Shown: positions 47,370 to 57,900 of the stretch, in pieces | Layout of the letters: the number at the start of each line of letters is the position of its first letter | How positions within the stretch are numbered: position 1 is the first letter of the stretch | NCBI GenBank assembly: GCA_023055505.1 | Contig: JALIRH010000098.1 | Location: forward strand, 744,001-808,000 | DNA: 64,000 nucleotides | DNA from: Callipepla californica brunnescens | Taxonomy: Eukaryota; Chordata; Aves; Galliformes; Odontophoridae | Direction: 5' to 3' | Notes under the pieces: generated by a model | The model's database searches: none | Seen by the model: only the letters and a program-made list of their open reading frames with translations | Told to the model about the DNA's origin: nothing | Translations under genes and position numbers: made by a program

Positions 47370-48497
47370 ATGTCAGGACTCTCTACTGGTTTTATTACCC
47401 TCCCAAAAACGAATGTGTGGCTTACACTTGCTAATATTACTCATCAGGAAACACTTTGCTTAGCCACTGCAACTGCACAAAATCCCTTCTCTACCCGCTT
47501 GGTGGGCTTTCCCATAGACGAGTGGCCAATCCCTGGTCCCTCACGAGCAATCTTTACTGGCACAAATTCGGTAGATAATTGGGATGGATGGGTTCCATAT
47601 CTTCCGTCTGCCAAATTAGAGCCACAAGAAATAGATTTCTTAGGATCTATAAAAATGGACTTCTGCCTGAGATTCCATTCTACTGGAAAAAATAAAACCA
47701 AACTATGGGATGTCAGTCCCATAGACGCAGCCATCAATAACCAAACTCTGTGGTGTAATTACACCTCACCCAGCCTTTCAAAATCAGTAAATGCTCCTTT
47801 ACAGTTACCAGATGGAGTTTTCCGTAGTTGCGCTGACCGGGCATGGCCTGCCATTCCTTCTTACATTAGAGGTGGGCCATGTAGTCTCGGGCGTTTAACC
47901 ATCCTTACCCGAAATGAGACAACTGTCTTGCAATGGAGAAAGAAAGATTCTCATCACCGTTTTAGGAGAATGACCCACACCTTCAGATCAGATTGTGATG
48001 ATAACATGAAGTTTTGGAACAGGGAGACCATAGGAGCCGTTTCCTTTTTCACACCGCAGGTTGCTGTTGCTAAAGCTTTGGCAACACTGAACAAACTGGC
48101 TTCTTGCTTAGCAAAACAAGGAAATGCCACTAGTTTAGCTTTAACAGGTCTTTTACTTGATGCGGACAGTGTCAGACATGCTGCGCCACAAAATTGCGCT
48201 GCTACTGATTTCCTACTTCTGGCGCAAGGCCATGGCTGGGAGGATTTCGAAGGAATGTGCTGCATGAACCTGTCAGAACATTCCGTTTCAATTCAAGCAA
48301 GTATCAAGACCATACGGGATGGAGTGAAGAAACTGCAGGAACAGAGGGATTGGGACTGGTTGGACAAATTATTCTCGGGATGGGGGTCTCACCGGATGGC
48401 TCCACAGTATCTTAAAAATGATGTGCTACATTGCGATGATCGTTGTAACGCTTTTGCTGTTACTTCCTTGCATTTTACAATGTGCGCAAAAAGATGA
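47370..48497 (+). pseudogene. env: ERV3 envelope, anchor lost by frameshift
   Basis: Open 375-residue frame. The surface part is short (~200 residues) with several N-glycosylation sequons and no signal peptide in this frame. A basic RFRR run at 197-200 is a candidate cleavage site. A cysteine-bounded internal fusion-loop-like segment (C209-C246) and a heptad region follow. The immunosuppressive/CX6CC area near 290-298 has Trp at 290 where the first Cys is expected, while C297-C298 remain. A one-base gain near 48381-48388 shifts the frame so the hydrophobic membrane anchor is read only in the next frame. The layout resembles alpharetrovirus-type Env. Not functional as it stands. Confidence 0.88.
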
Positions 48498-48528
48498 TTG
48501 ACAATGCTACAAAGAAAATATTCATAAC

Positions 48529-48543
48529 AGAAAGGGGGAGAAG
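48529..48543 (+). promoter_or_regulatory. ERV3 polypurine tract
   Basis: AGAAAGGGGGAGAAG directly before the 3' LTR, the plus-strand priming site of reverse transcription. Confidence 0.85.
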
Positions 48544-48909
48544 TGGGTGATGGCAAAAGTGGGAGTCAGACGGAACTGTTAGCTAAGCAGGAATCAGGCC
48601 ATAAACCTTGGACGTAGGCTGTGTAAAGATAAGCTGATAAGCTTGAGACAACCATGTCTAAGGAGTGAAAAGAAACAGAAGACAGTAATGGATAGCAATA
48701 AGAAACTGTTTGTTTAGATGACTAGGAGTGTTTTATATTCTTGACCTGTTAACACTGAGGAGTGTAAATTCCCTCAATTAGATCCTTGCAGCTTCCCCCA
48801 GTTAGATCCTAACACACACTGCTTCTCTGTCTATCTAAGCTTTGAGTTGTTGCTTAATAAATGGAACATTAGCTAGCATCAAGCTGGGTTCCCGACCCTT
48901 CATTGTAAC
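48544..48909 (+). repeat. ERV3 3' LTR
   Basis: Starts at TGGGTGATGG after the purine tract and ends CATTGTAACA. TATA-like TTTATAT at 48731-48737; AATAAA at 48856-48861. About 366 bp. The start could be a few bases later because the terminal inverted repeat is poor. Confidence 0.82.
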
Positions 48910-49044
48910 AGTCTGTGGGTCTCTCTGGGTCCCGCTATGGGTCCCAATATGGTTTGCTGTGGGTCACTGTGGGTCCTGCTATGGGTCGCTGTGGGTCTCT
49001 ATATGCCCCAGGAGATCCCTAAGGGGCTGCAGTTCCCCTCCACG

Positions 49045-49065
49045 CCACCAGGGGAGGGGGCGCTC
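49045..49065 (+). promoter_or_regulatory. CTCF-like site 1, interrupted
   Basis: CCACCAGGGG-AGGGGGCGCT: the motif with an extra GGGAG-type insertion in the G run. Flanks are the same as sites 2-4. Confidence 0.35.
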
Positions 49066-49388
49066 TCACGTGATGTCTCTGTGCCTTCCTATTGCTCTCT
49101 GAGGTTTTCTATGGGTCGCTGTGGGTCCCGGCATGGGTTGCTTTGGGTCAAGCTGTGGGTCACTGTGGGTCGCTGTGGGTCTCGCTATGGGTCACTGTGG
49201 GTCGCTGTGGGTCTCGCTATGGGTCACTGTGGGTTGCTGTGGTTTGCTATGAGTCTCTATGGGTTGCTGTGGGTCGCTGTGGGTCACGCTATGGGTCCCA
49301 ATAGGGTTCGCTGTGGGTCGGTGTGGGTCCTGCTATGGGTCTCTACGTGCCCCAGGAGATCCCTAAGGGGCTGCAGTTCCCCTTCACG

Positions 49389-49403
49389 CCACCAGAGGGA
49401 GCT
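49389..49403 (+). promoter_or_regulatory. CTCF-like site 2
   Basis: CCACCAGAGGGAGCT, matching the CTCF core consensus CCASYAGRKGGCRSY at 14 of 15 positions by eye. Confidence 0.5.
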
Positions 49404-49635
49404 CTCACATGATGTCGCTGTGTCTCTACGGCTTCCTATTGCTCTCTGTGTTTTCCTATTGGGCGCTATGTGTCGCTATGGGTCCCAATATGCTTCGCTG
49501 TGGGTTACTGTGGGTCACTGTGGATCGCTATGGGTTGCTATGGATCGCTTTGGTTTGCTGTGGGTCCTGCTATGGGTCTCTGTGGGTCTCTAAGGTTCCC
49601 AATGGATCCCTAAGGGGCTGCAGTTCCCCTCCACG

Positions 49636-49650
49636 CCACCAGGGGGCGCT
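49636..49650 (+). promoter_or_regulatory. CTCF-like site 3, full consensus match
   Basis: CCACCAGGGGGCGCT fits every position of the CTCF core consensus. Next to CTCACGTAATG, which replaces the E-box seen in sites 1 and 4. Confidence 0.6.
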
Positions 49651-50412
49651 CTCACGTAATGTCGCTGGGTCTCTAGGGCTCCTTATTGCTATCAGTGGTT
49701 TCCTATTGGGCGCTATGGGTCGCTGTGGGTCACTATGCGTCGCTATCGATCTCTGTGGGCTGCTACGTTTTGCTGCGGGTCTTTATGGGATGCTATGGGT
49801 CACTGTGGGTCTTGCTATGTGTTTCCATGGGTCGCTATGGGTCGATGTGGATCGATATAAGTCTCTACATGTTGCTAAGGGTTGCAATGGGTCGCTGTGG
49901 GTCATGCTGTGGGTGTCTGTGGGTCCAGCTATGGGTCATTGTGGGTCGCAGTGAGTCGCTACGGGTCTCTTCGGGACGCTATGGGTCACTCTAGGTCCTG
50001 CTATGGGTCGCTGTGGGTCTCTATGGGTCTCAGTGGGTCTCTGTGGGTCACTGTGGGTTGCTATGGGTCGGTGTGGGTCGCTGTGTGTCGCGGTGGGTCG
50101 CTATCGGTCACTATTGGTTGTAATCGGTCTCTGTGGGTTGCTGTGAGTCGCTGTGGGCCCCCCTATAGGTTGCTGTGGGTCGGCTGGGTCGCTATGGGTT
50201 GCTGTGGATGGCTGTGTGTCGCTGTGCCTCTATGAGTCGCTATGGGTTGCAGTGCGTCGCAATGGGTCAATGTGGTCTGTTACGGGTCGCTGTGGGTTAC
50301 GCTGTGGGTCCCAATATGGTTCGCTGTGGGTCAGTGTGGGTCCTGCTATGAGGCGCTGTTGGTCTCTATGTGCCCCAGGAGATTCCTAAGGAGCTGCAGT
50401 TCCCCCTCCACG

Positions 50413-50427
50413 ACACCAGGCGGCGCT
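50413..50427 (+). promoter_or_regulatory. CTCF-like site 4
   Basis: ACACCAGGCGGCGCT, 13 of 15 to the consensus, with the same flanking insert. Confidence 0.45.
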
Positions 50428-50930
50428 CTCACGTGATGTCGCTGTGTCTCTGTGGCTCCCTCTTGCTCCCTGTGGTTTTCCATGGGTCGCTGTGGATCGC
50501 TATGGGTCCCAATGGGTCGCTGTGGTTCCTGGCATGGGTCGCTATGGGTCAAGCTGTGGGTCACTTTGGGTTGCTGTGGGTGTCTGTGGGTCCAGCTATA
50601 GGTCACTGTGGGTCTCAGTGAGTCGCTGTGGGTCTCTATAAGTCGCTGTGGGTAACTATGAGTCTCTATGTGTTTCTATGGGTCGCTGTGGGTCTCTATG
50701 GGTCGCTGTGGGTCCTGCTGTGGGTCACTGTGGGTCGCTGTGTGAGCTATCGGTCTCTGTGGGTTGCTGTGGTTCCCCCTATAGGTTGCTGTGGGTCGGT
50801 TGGGTCGCTGTGGGTCCCGCTATGGGTCGCTGTGAGTCTCTATGGGTCGCTGTGGGTCTCTATGGGTCAGTGTGGGTCACTGTGGGTCAGTGTGGGTCAC
50901 TGTGGGTCCCGCAGAAGGCGGTGTGCCCAG

Positions 50931-51100
50931 AGCGAAGCCACGCCCAGCTATGGGGCGGATGTGGGGCAGCTACGGGGCAGCCATGGGTCACCATGGATCT
51001 CCATGGGGTCCCTACGGATCTCAATGGGGTCTCCACTGATCTCAGTGGATCTCAATGGGGTGGCTATGGGGCAGCTGTGGGGCAGCAATGGGGCACTGAC
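50931..51100. repeat. G-rich minisatellite related to block 1
   Basis: GGGGCAGCTATGG and ATCTCCATGGGGTC-type units, sharing the 11-bp motif of 1-10892. This links the SGF29 last-exon region with the first-exon region. Confidence 0.8.
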
Positions 51101-51155
51101 CTATTCCCCTCAGAATGCCGCCACTGCATCTCCTCCACCTCCTGCGGGAGCACCT
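51101..51155 (-). other. Candidate short exon of unknown gene
   Basis: Non-repetitive 55-bp stretch between two minisatellites. On the minus strand it has a CCCCACAG acceptor and an AATAG|GTCAGT donor and encodes VLPQEVEEMQWRHSEGN. On the plus strand a CCCCTCAG acceptor precedes an alternative frame (ECRHCISSTSCGS). I cannot identify either peptide. If minus, it would lie downstream of the promoter at 51961-52335. Confidence 0.25.
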
Positions 51156-51960
51156 CTGTGGGGCAGAACTCTGCCCCACACCTTCACCCCAAACATCCAC
51201 ACCACAGCTCAGCCCCACAGCGCTGCCCCACATCCCACACATTTGCCCCACATCTCTGCCCCTCATCCCCTGGCCACACAGCTCAGCCCCACATCCCACA
51301 GCTCAGCCCCTCATCCCACACCTGGCCCCAGAGCTCAGCCCTGTGGCTCTGCCCCACACATCTGCCCCAAACCCCACACCTGGACCCACAGCTCAGCCCC
51401 ACATCCCTCAGCTCTGCACCACAGCTCAGCCCCTCACCCCACACCTGGCCCCAGAGCTCAGCCCTGTGGCTCTGCCCCACACATCTGCCCCAAACCCCAC
51501 ACCTGGACCCACAGATCTGCCCCACATCCCACAGCTCTGCCCCACGGCTCAACCCCACAACTCAGCCCCATAGTGCTGCCCCACATCCCACAGCTCTGCC
51601 CCACGGCTCAACCCCAATCTGCACATACCTGCCCCACATCCCACAGCTCTGCCCCACATACCTACCTGCCCCACAGATCAGCCCCACATTCCACAGCTCT
51701 GCCCCATGGATCAGCCTCACATCCCGCAGCTCAGCCCCGCATCTGAGCCCCACATCTGCTCATACCTGCACCACACCTCCGCCCCCCAACCGCCACAGCT
51801 CTGCCCCACAGATCCACCCCACAGCTCAGCCCCGCATCCCACAGCTCTGCCCCAATCAGTGCACCTGGACCCACAACTCTGCCCCACAGCTCTGCCCCAA
51901 GCCTGGACCCCACACCCACGACCCCAGCCCCAAATCCCTGCCCCATAACCCCATAACCTG
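51156..51960. repeat. C-rich minisatellite (CAGCTCTGCCCCACATCCCA)
   Basis: Imperfect tandem units with two longer internal repeats (~110 bp, e.g. 51312-51400 and 51440-51520). G-rich on the minus strand. Open frames on both strands follow the repeat. Confidence 0.9.
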
Positions 51961-52335
51961 ACCCCGGCCCCATAACCGCCCCTCCCGCCCTGCCACTGAC
52001 CACGTGCTCTGCTTCCAGCTCCGCTTCCACCATGCGGCCGCTTCCGGCCCCACGGCACAGCTCGGCCAATCACAGCACAGATCGGCAGCGGAAAGGGCGG
52101 GGTGTGGGGTAGCGAGGCGGAACAGTGCCACTGGAACGAGGCACGATGACCGGAAATGACTGAAACTTCTGGGAGCGCGGAATTCCGGCAGCGAGCGGGG
52201 CATTGTGGGTAAGGAGGCGGAAGCACGCCTGGAAGTGGGAAACCGGAAGCCAGTGGGAAGCGAGTGGGCGTGGCCAACGTTAAGTCTCGCATTCGAGCCA
52301 CGCCCCAACGTGCAATGACCCGAAGTGACCCCGAT
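51961..52335. promoter_or_regulatory. CpG-island promoter, possibly bidirectional
   Basis: Dense regulatory-type motifs: ETS GGAAG/CTTCC cores on both strands, CCAAT at 52066-52070, GGGCGGGG at 52095-52102, GCATTGTGGGTAA at 52200-52212 (ZNF143-like), and GTGGGCGTGG at 52264-52273. ATGs with good contexts occur on both strands at 52031-52034; the minus-strand one opens MVEAELEAEHV before a possible GTCAGT donor. No gene can be named. It lies just 3' of the SGF29 last exon, as a neighbouring gene's promoter would. Confidence 0.6.
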
Positions 52336-52620
52336 GTGACGCAAAATGACCCCAAATATCCCAGATTACTTCCAACACTTCTTGGAAGCGCTGCGCCCCA
52401 AAGGGCCCCAAAATGACCCCAAAGTGACCCCAAAACCCTATAACGACTCCATAAGGACCATATCAAATCCCCTATGGGGTCACTTCTTGGTGTCTCTGCA
52501 GGCCACGATGCAGCACTGCACCCCAAAGTGCTCCAGAGTGACCCCAAAGTGACCGTAAATCGGCCCTAATGACCCCAAAAAACCCAAATCCTGGAACGGC
52601 CCCAAAACGGCCACACGGGG
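52336..52620. other. SGF29 3' flank with TGACCCCAAA repeats
   Basis: Short tandem repeats of AATGACCCCAAAGTGACCCC surround a partial duplicate of the SGF29 exon end (52480-52516). No other feature seen. Confidence 0.6.
52480..52516 (-). pseudogene. SGF29: Duplicate of the SGF29 exon end, with TGA stop
   Basis: Minus strand repeats the last ~11 codons of the exon upstream (IVACRDTKK then TGA at 52482-52480). The read-through frame from the main exon enters this copy in frame and ends at its stop. Confidence 0.75.
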
Positions 52621-52737
52621 TCGCTTCTTCTTGGTGTCCCTGCAGGCCACAACGTAGCCCTGTGCGACGTTGAGTGGCGATGAATATCCGTCAGCGTACA
52701 ACGTGTCCTCAAACAGCACCGAGGAATCATCCTGCGG
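52621..52737 (-). pseudogene. SGF29: SGF29 last exon, stop codon lost
   Basis: After a TATAACAG acceptor the minus strand encodes PQDDSSVLFEDTLYADGY and then SPLNVAQGYVVACRDTKKK, the C-terminal end of the SGF29 tandem Tudor domain that binds methylated H3K4 in SAGA/ATAC. Where the stop is expected the codon is CGA (52623-52621) instead of TGA. The frame continues 46 codons through flank into the duplicated exon end. Upstream exons are not found: ~580 bp further the sequence becomes telomere-like. This is therefore a gene fragment, or a true end whose upstream part has been displaced. Confidence 0.8.
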
Positions 52738-52744
52738 CTGTTAT

Positions 52745-53315
52745 AGAGCAATTATGGGGTCAGGGGGAATTTATGGGGTCGGGAGGAAAGCAATGGGGTC
52801 AGGGGGAATTATGGGGTCAGGGGGAATTTAAAGGGTTGGAGGGGGAACAGGGGAACTAATAGGGTCAGAGGGGAAATTAATGGGGTCACGGGGGGAACAG
52901 GTGAATTATGGGGACGGGGGGAAAGTAATGGGGTTGGGCTGATGTGACCTCAAACAGCACCGAGGAATCGTCCTGCGGCTGTTCTAGGGCAATTATAGGG
53001 TCGGGGGGAATAGGGGATGTAACAGGGTCAGGAGGTGAAGTAATGGGGTCACAGGGGGGAATTGATGGGGTTGGGGGGGAAATTATAGGGTCATGGGGGG
53101 GAATTATGGGGTCGGGGGAAAATTGTGGGGTCAGGGGGGAACTAATGGGATTTGGGGCTGACATTTGGGGGAAATAATCGGATTCTGGGGCTGATAATGG
53201 AGATTTTGGGGTGGAATTGCAGGATTTTGGTGCTGAGTTTTGGGGTCAGATATCGACATTATAGGGCTGGGTTATGGGGTCCGTTCGTGCCCTTTTGGGG
53301 CCGGGTTCTGTGCTG
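52745..53315. repeat. G-rich minisatellite (TATGGGGTCAGGGGGAATT) in SGF29 intron
   Basis: Imperfect ~19-bp units, probably intronic on the minus strand. The exon-start duplicate sits inside it. Ends at the telomere-like junction near 53316. Confidence 0.85.
52947..52978 (-). pseudogene. SGF29: Duplicate of the SGF29 exon start
   Basis: Repeats the acceptor (TAGAACAG) and the first ~32 bases (PQDDSSVLFE) of the exon at 52737, then diverges. It lies 241 bp upstream of the main exon on the minus strand. Confidence 0.75.
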
Positions 53316-54900
53316 TGGGTCCTAAAACTAAAGAGAACCCTACCCCTTCCACTAAACCTTCATCTACATCCCTAACCCTTACCCTAAACCTAAATCTACA
53401 CCAAAACCTAACCCTAACCCTAACATGTCTTCTAACTGTAAAACTAACGCTTCACCTAACCCGAACTGAAACCCTAGGATTAAACCTTACCTAACACCTA
53501 GCTATATTCCTAACCCTATCCTGAAACCTAACGTTAACCCTAACCCTAAAAACAACTTGGAACCAAACCCTAACCCTAACCTAACCCTTATCAGAACCCT
53601 AAATCTAATCCTAACCGTTACCTTAATTTAACTCCAATTCTACCTGAAATCTAAATGGGACCTTAAAACCAACCCCAAATTTAAGCCCAACCCTAAGCCT
53701 AACACAAAGCATTAGATTACCACAGCCATCACCTAACTTCTAACCCTGACCCTAACACTAATACTAAACCAAAACAGATTCCAAATACTAACCCAATTCC
53801 TATTCTGAAACCCAAAACTATTCCAAAAACAAACCCAAGGCCTAACCTTTCTCTCACTCTAACAATCAAAGAAAACCTATTCCTAAACCTAATCCTAAAT
53901 CTAGTCCTAATCCTAACCCTCACCCTTAATCTAACCCTGTCAACGGTTTACCGGGCTGGATCGGCCCGGTTCCGTGACGATTGCTGCGGGGACCCACGGA
54001 CCCACGCCCCAGGAAAGGGCAAGGAAAAAGGGAAAAGGGAAAAGGGAGATGGGCCTAGAAACAAAACAGCGGCAACGATCTGAGGAGGAAAGCTAATTTA
54101 CTAAATAAGATATTAGAAAACAAAATAACACAATATAATACAATGTAATTGGAATTGAGGCTAATGAATCAAACAAAATGAGCAAGAGAGAGTGTCCGAT
54201 AAACCGAAGGCCTTACGCTAACGCTGAAGGCGATACGGCAGCGAGCACCCACTGCTGAGTCGATCCCGAAGGAAAGAGAGTGTCCCGTGACCGCTGAGGG
54301 TTTTTATCTGTTCCCTCTGAGCGGAAAACACGTAAAAATACAAAGCATCGCAAAGTCCTCTGGGGAATGTAGTGCTTCTTCTCTTCTCAGACAGGTATAC
54401 CTGGAATTATCAATGATCTATGGAGCTGGAGTATTAGCTCTTCAACTCCTAATGCAATACATGATGTTATGATGTGGAATACCAGTACCAAAAAATCATA
54501 AAACCATGACAAACCCCAACCCCCACCCAGAAGCTAACACTTAGCATTGTACAATACCTAAACGTACCCCTAATCCTTATCACTAAACCTAAAAGGAACC
54601 TGAAACATAGTGCTAAATCTGACCCGAACCCTAACCCTAAACTTCATCCTATTCCCAAACCTCGCCCTATTCAGAACCCTATTCCTAACCCGAACACTAA
54701 CCCTTACTCTATTACTAACTTGAAGACTAACCCTAACAATGAACCAATTCCTAAACCTTTTCCTTCCTCCAAATTGATTCCTAACACTAACCCTAACCCT
54801 AATCAAACCCGAACCCTATTCTTAACCCTAAATCTAACCGTATCCCAATCCCTAACTCTTACCATAACCCTAACCCTAAGTCTTACTCTATCACTAACCC
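53316..54900 (-). repeat. Third, diverged copy of the 5.4-kb unit, partial
   Basis: Begins at CCTAAAACTAAAGAG, matching 34676 onward, and follows that order to about 35760, with a deletion around the 35040-35330 equivalent and ~80 extra bases near 54620-54720. More diverged than copies 1 and 2 are from each other. Carries the solo LTR insertion. Confidence 0.85.
53938..54511 (-). mobile_element. Solo LTR of the ERV1 family
   Basis: Same family and orientation as the LTR at 14772-15316: shared AAAACAGCGGCAACGATCTG, AACCGAAGGCC and CAGCGAGCACCCACT blocks. Bounded by TGTCA/TGACA and flanked by a 5-bp target duplication AACCC (53933-53937 and 54512-54516). Both paralogous units keep the empty site (35558-35562 and 40982-40986). 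Confidence 0.93.
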
Positions 54901-57900
54901 TAACCCTACATTAACCCTATCCTAACCCTAACCATAACCCTAACCTAAACCTAATCCCAATCCTAAACCTAACCCTACCCTAACCCCTAACACCAGTCCC
55001 CTAAACCTTACCACAACCCTAACCCTGAACCCTAACACTACCCTAACCCTGAACCTAACCCTAATCCTACCCTAACACCAACCCTAACCCTAACCCTAAC
55101 CCCTAACCCTAACACTAATCCCCTAACCCTAACCCCCTAACCCTAACCCTAACCTAACCCTTACCCCAACCCTAACCCCTAACCATACCCTAACCCTAAC
55201 CCTAAACCCTAACACTACCCTAACCCTGAACCTAACCCTAATCCTACCCTAACACCAACCCTCACCCTAACCCTTACCCAAACCCTAAACGTACCCTAAC
55301 CCTAACACTAACCCTACCCTAACTCTAACCCTACCCTAACCTTACCCTAACTCTTACCCTATCCCTAACCCTAACCCCTAACCCTAATACTGACCCTAAC
55401 CCCTAACCCTAAACCTTACCGTAAATTCTAATCCAACCCTAACCCTTACCCTAACCCCTAACCCTACCCTAACCCTACCCTAACCCTCAAATCTAACCCT
55501 AATTCTACCCTAACCCTAACCCTACCCTTAACCCTGACCCTAACCATACCCTAACCCTTACCTAACCCTAACTCTACCCTAATCCTTAACCCTAAACCTA
55601 CCCTAACATTTACCCTAACCCCTAACCCTTACCCTAACCCCTACCTAACCATAACTCTAACACTAACCCTAACCCTACCCTAACACCTAACCCTACCCTA
55701 ACCCTGTGCTAACCCTAACCTTGACCCTGACCCTGACTCAAACCCTACCCTTAACCCTGACCCTGACCCTAACCCTACCCTAACCCTTACCTACCCCTAA
55801 GCCATAACCCTAACCCTAACACTAACCCTAACCCAACCCTAACCCTACCCTAACATTTACCCTAACCCCTAACCCTTACCTAACCATAACCCTAACACTA
55901 ACCCTAAACCTAACCTAACCCTACCCTAACCGTGACCCTAACCCCTATCCCCAACCCGTAAGCCCAAACCCTAACCCTGTCCCTAACCCCAACCCTACCC
56001 TAACCCCAACCCCAACCCTACCCTAACCCTAACCCTGCCCCTAACCCTAACACTAACCCCTAACCCTACCCGAGCCCTAACCCCTAACCTTAACCCTAAC
56101 CCCTAACCCATACCCTACCCTAACACTACCCTACCCTTACCATAAACCTACCCTAACTCTACCCTTACCCTAACCCTACCCTAACCCTAACTCTAACCCT
56201 ACCCTAACTCTAACCCTATCCATAACCCTAACCCTACCATAACCCTATTGATGGACCCTAACCCTACCCTAACCCTAACCCCTTACCCTAACACCTAACC
56301 CTAACCCTAAACCTTGCCTAACCCTATTGATGGACCCTAACCATAACACTAACCCTACCCGTAATCCTACCCCTAACCCTTACCCAACCCTAACCCTAAC
56401 CCTAATCCAACCTAACCCTAACCCTAACCCTAACACTAACCCTACCCCTACCCATACACCTAACCCTAACCCCTAACCCTAAACCCTAACCCTATTGATG
56501 GACCCTAACCGTAACCGGAAGCCTAACCCTAACTTTACCCTAACCCTACCCGTAACCCTACCCCTAACCCTTACCCTATTCTAACCCTAACCCTAACCCT
56601 AACCCTAACCCTAACCCTAACCCTACCCTAACCCTAACTCCTAACACCTTAACCCTAATCCTAACCCCTAACCCTTACCCTACCCTAACCCTACCCCTAC
56701 CCTACCCTAACACTAACCCCTAACCTTAACCCCTAACCCTAACCCTACCCTAACCCTAACCCTACACCCTAACCCTAACACAAACCCTACCCTAACCCTA
56801 TCCTAACCCTACCCTAATCTAACCCTAACCCTATTGATCGACCCAAAACCTAACCCTAACCCTACCCTAACCCTAAAACCCTAACCCTGACTCACACCCT
56901 ACCCGTAACCCTGACCCTAATACTTACCATAACCATTATCTAACCCTAACCCTACCCCTTAAACCTAACCCTAACCCTACCCTAACCTTTACCCTAACCC
57001 TAACCCTTACTTAACCATAACCCTACCCTAACACTAACCCTAACCCTACCGTAAACCCTAACCCTTACCCTACCCTAACCCTTACCCTTACCCTAACCCT
57101 ACCCTAATCCTAACCCGTAACCCCAACCCCTAAGCCCTTATCCTGCCCCTAACCCTTACCCCACCCTAACCCTAAACCCAACCCTACCCTAGCCCTAAAC
57201 CTACCCCAGCCCTAACCCCTAACCTTAACCCTAACCACTAACCCAAACCCTACCCTAACCCTAACCCTACCCTAACCCTACCCTAACTCTAACCCTAACG
57301 CTTACCATAACCCTAACCCTAAACCTTACCCTAACACTAACCCTACCCTAACCCTAACCCTGACACTGACCCTAACCCCTAACCCTAACCCTTACCGTAA
57401 CCTCTAATCCAAACCTAACCCTAACCCTACCCTTACCTTAACCCTACCCATACCCCTACCCCTACCCTAACCCTACCCTAACCCTACCCTAACCCCTAAC
57501 CCTTACCCTAACCATACTATAAGCCTAACCCTGACCCTAACACTGACCCTAACCCTAACCCTTACCCTAACCCTTACCTTTCCCTAACTCTTACCCTAAC
57601 CCTACCCTAACCCTTACCATAAACCTAATCCTAACCCCTACCCTAACATTAACCCTACACTAACCCTGACCCAAACACCTAACCCTAACCTAACACTAGC
57701 CCTACCCTAACCCTAACCCCAACCCTATCCTTAACCCTAACCCTAACCCTAACTCCTAACCCTACTCTAACCCTAAAACTTAACCTAACCGTAACCCCTG
57801 ACCATACCCTAACCCCTAACCCTAACCCTACCCATACCCCTACCCCTACACTAACCCAACCCCTAACCCCTAACCCTAGCCCTACCCTAACCCCTAAACC

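Larger units (their letters stand above)
44544..48909 (+). mobile_element. Endogenous retrovirus 3 (class II pol, alpharetrovirus-type env)
   Basis: Plus-strand provirus lacking its 5' LTR, gag and most of protease. It contains the protease end, RT, RNase H, integrase, env, a polypurine tract and the 3' LTR. Left edge abuts a TTAGGG array; right edge abuts a G-rich minisatellite. Confidence 0.9.
48910..50930. repeat. 10-bp G-rich minisatellite (GTGGGTCGCT/ATGGGTCACT)
   Basis: Ten-base units in which GGG runs are separated by about 7 nt. Interrupted four times by a conserved ~90-bp insert (CCCAGGAGATCCCTAAGGGG ... CTCACGTGATGTCGCTG) that carries a CTCF-like motif. Open frames through it, up to 372 and 437 codons on the plus strand, follow the repeat and run on into the C-rich region. 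They are not considered genes. Confidence 0.93.

Noticed and set aside
50628..51961. 372- and 437-codon open frames on the plus strand
   Set aside because: They run through two different minisatellites; the composition simply follows the repeats.
51961..53400. CpG island as a TERRA promoter
   Set aside because: Plus-strand transcription from here enters CCCTAA, not TTAGGG, so the RNA would have the wrong strand; there is also no evidence that this array is terminal.
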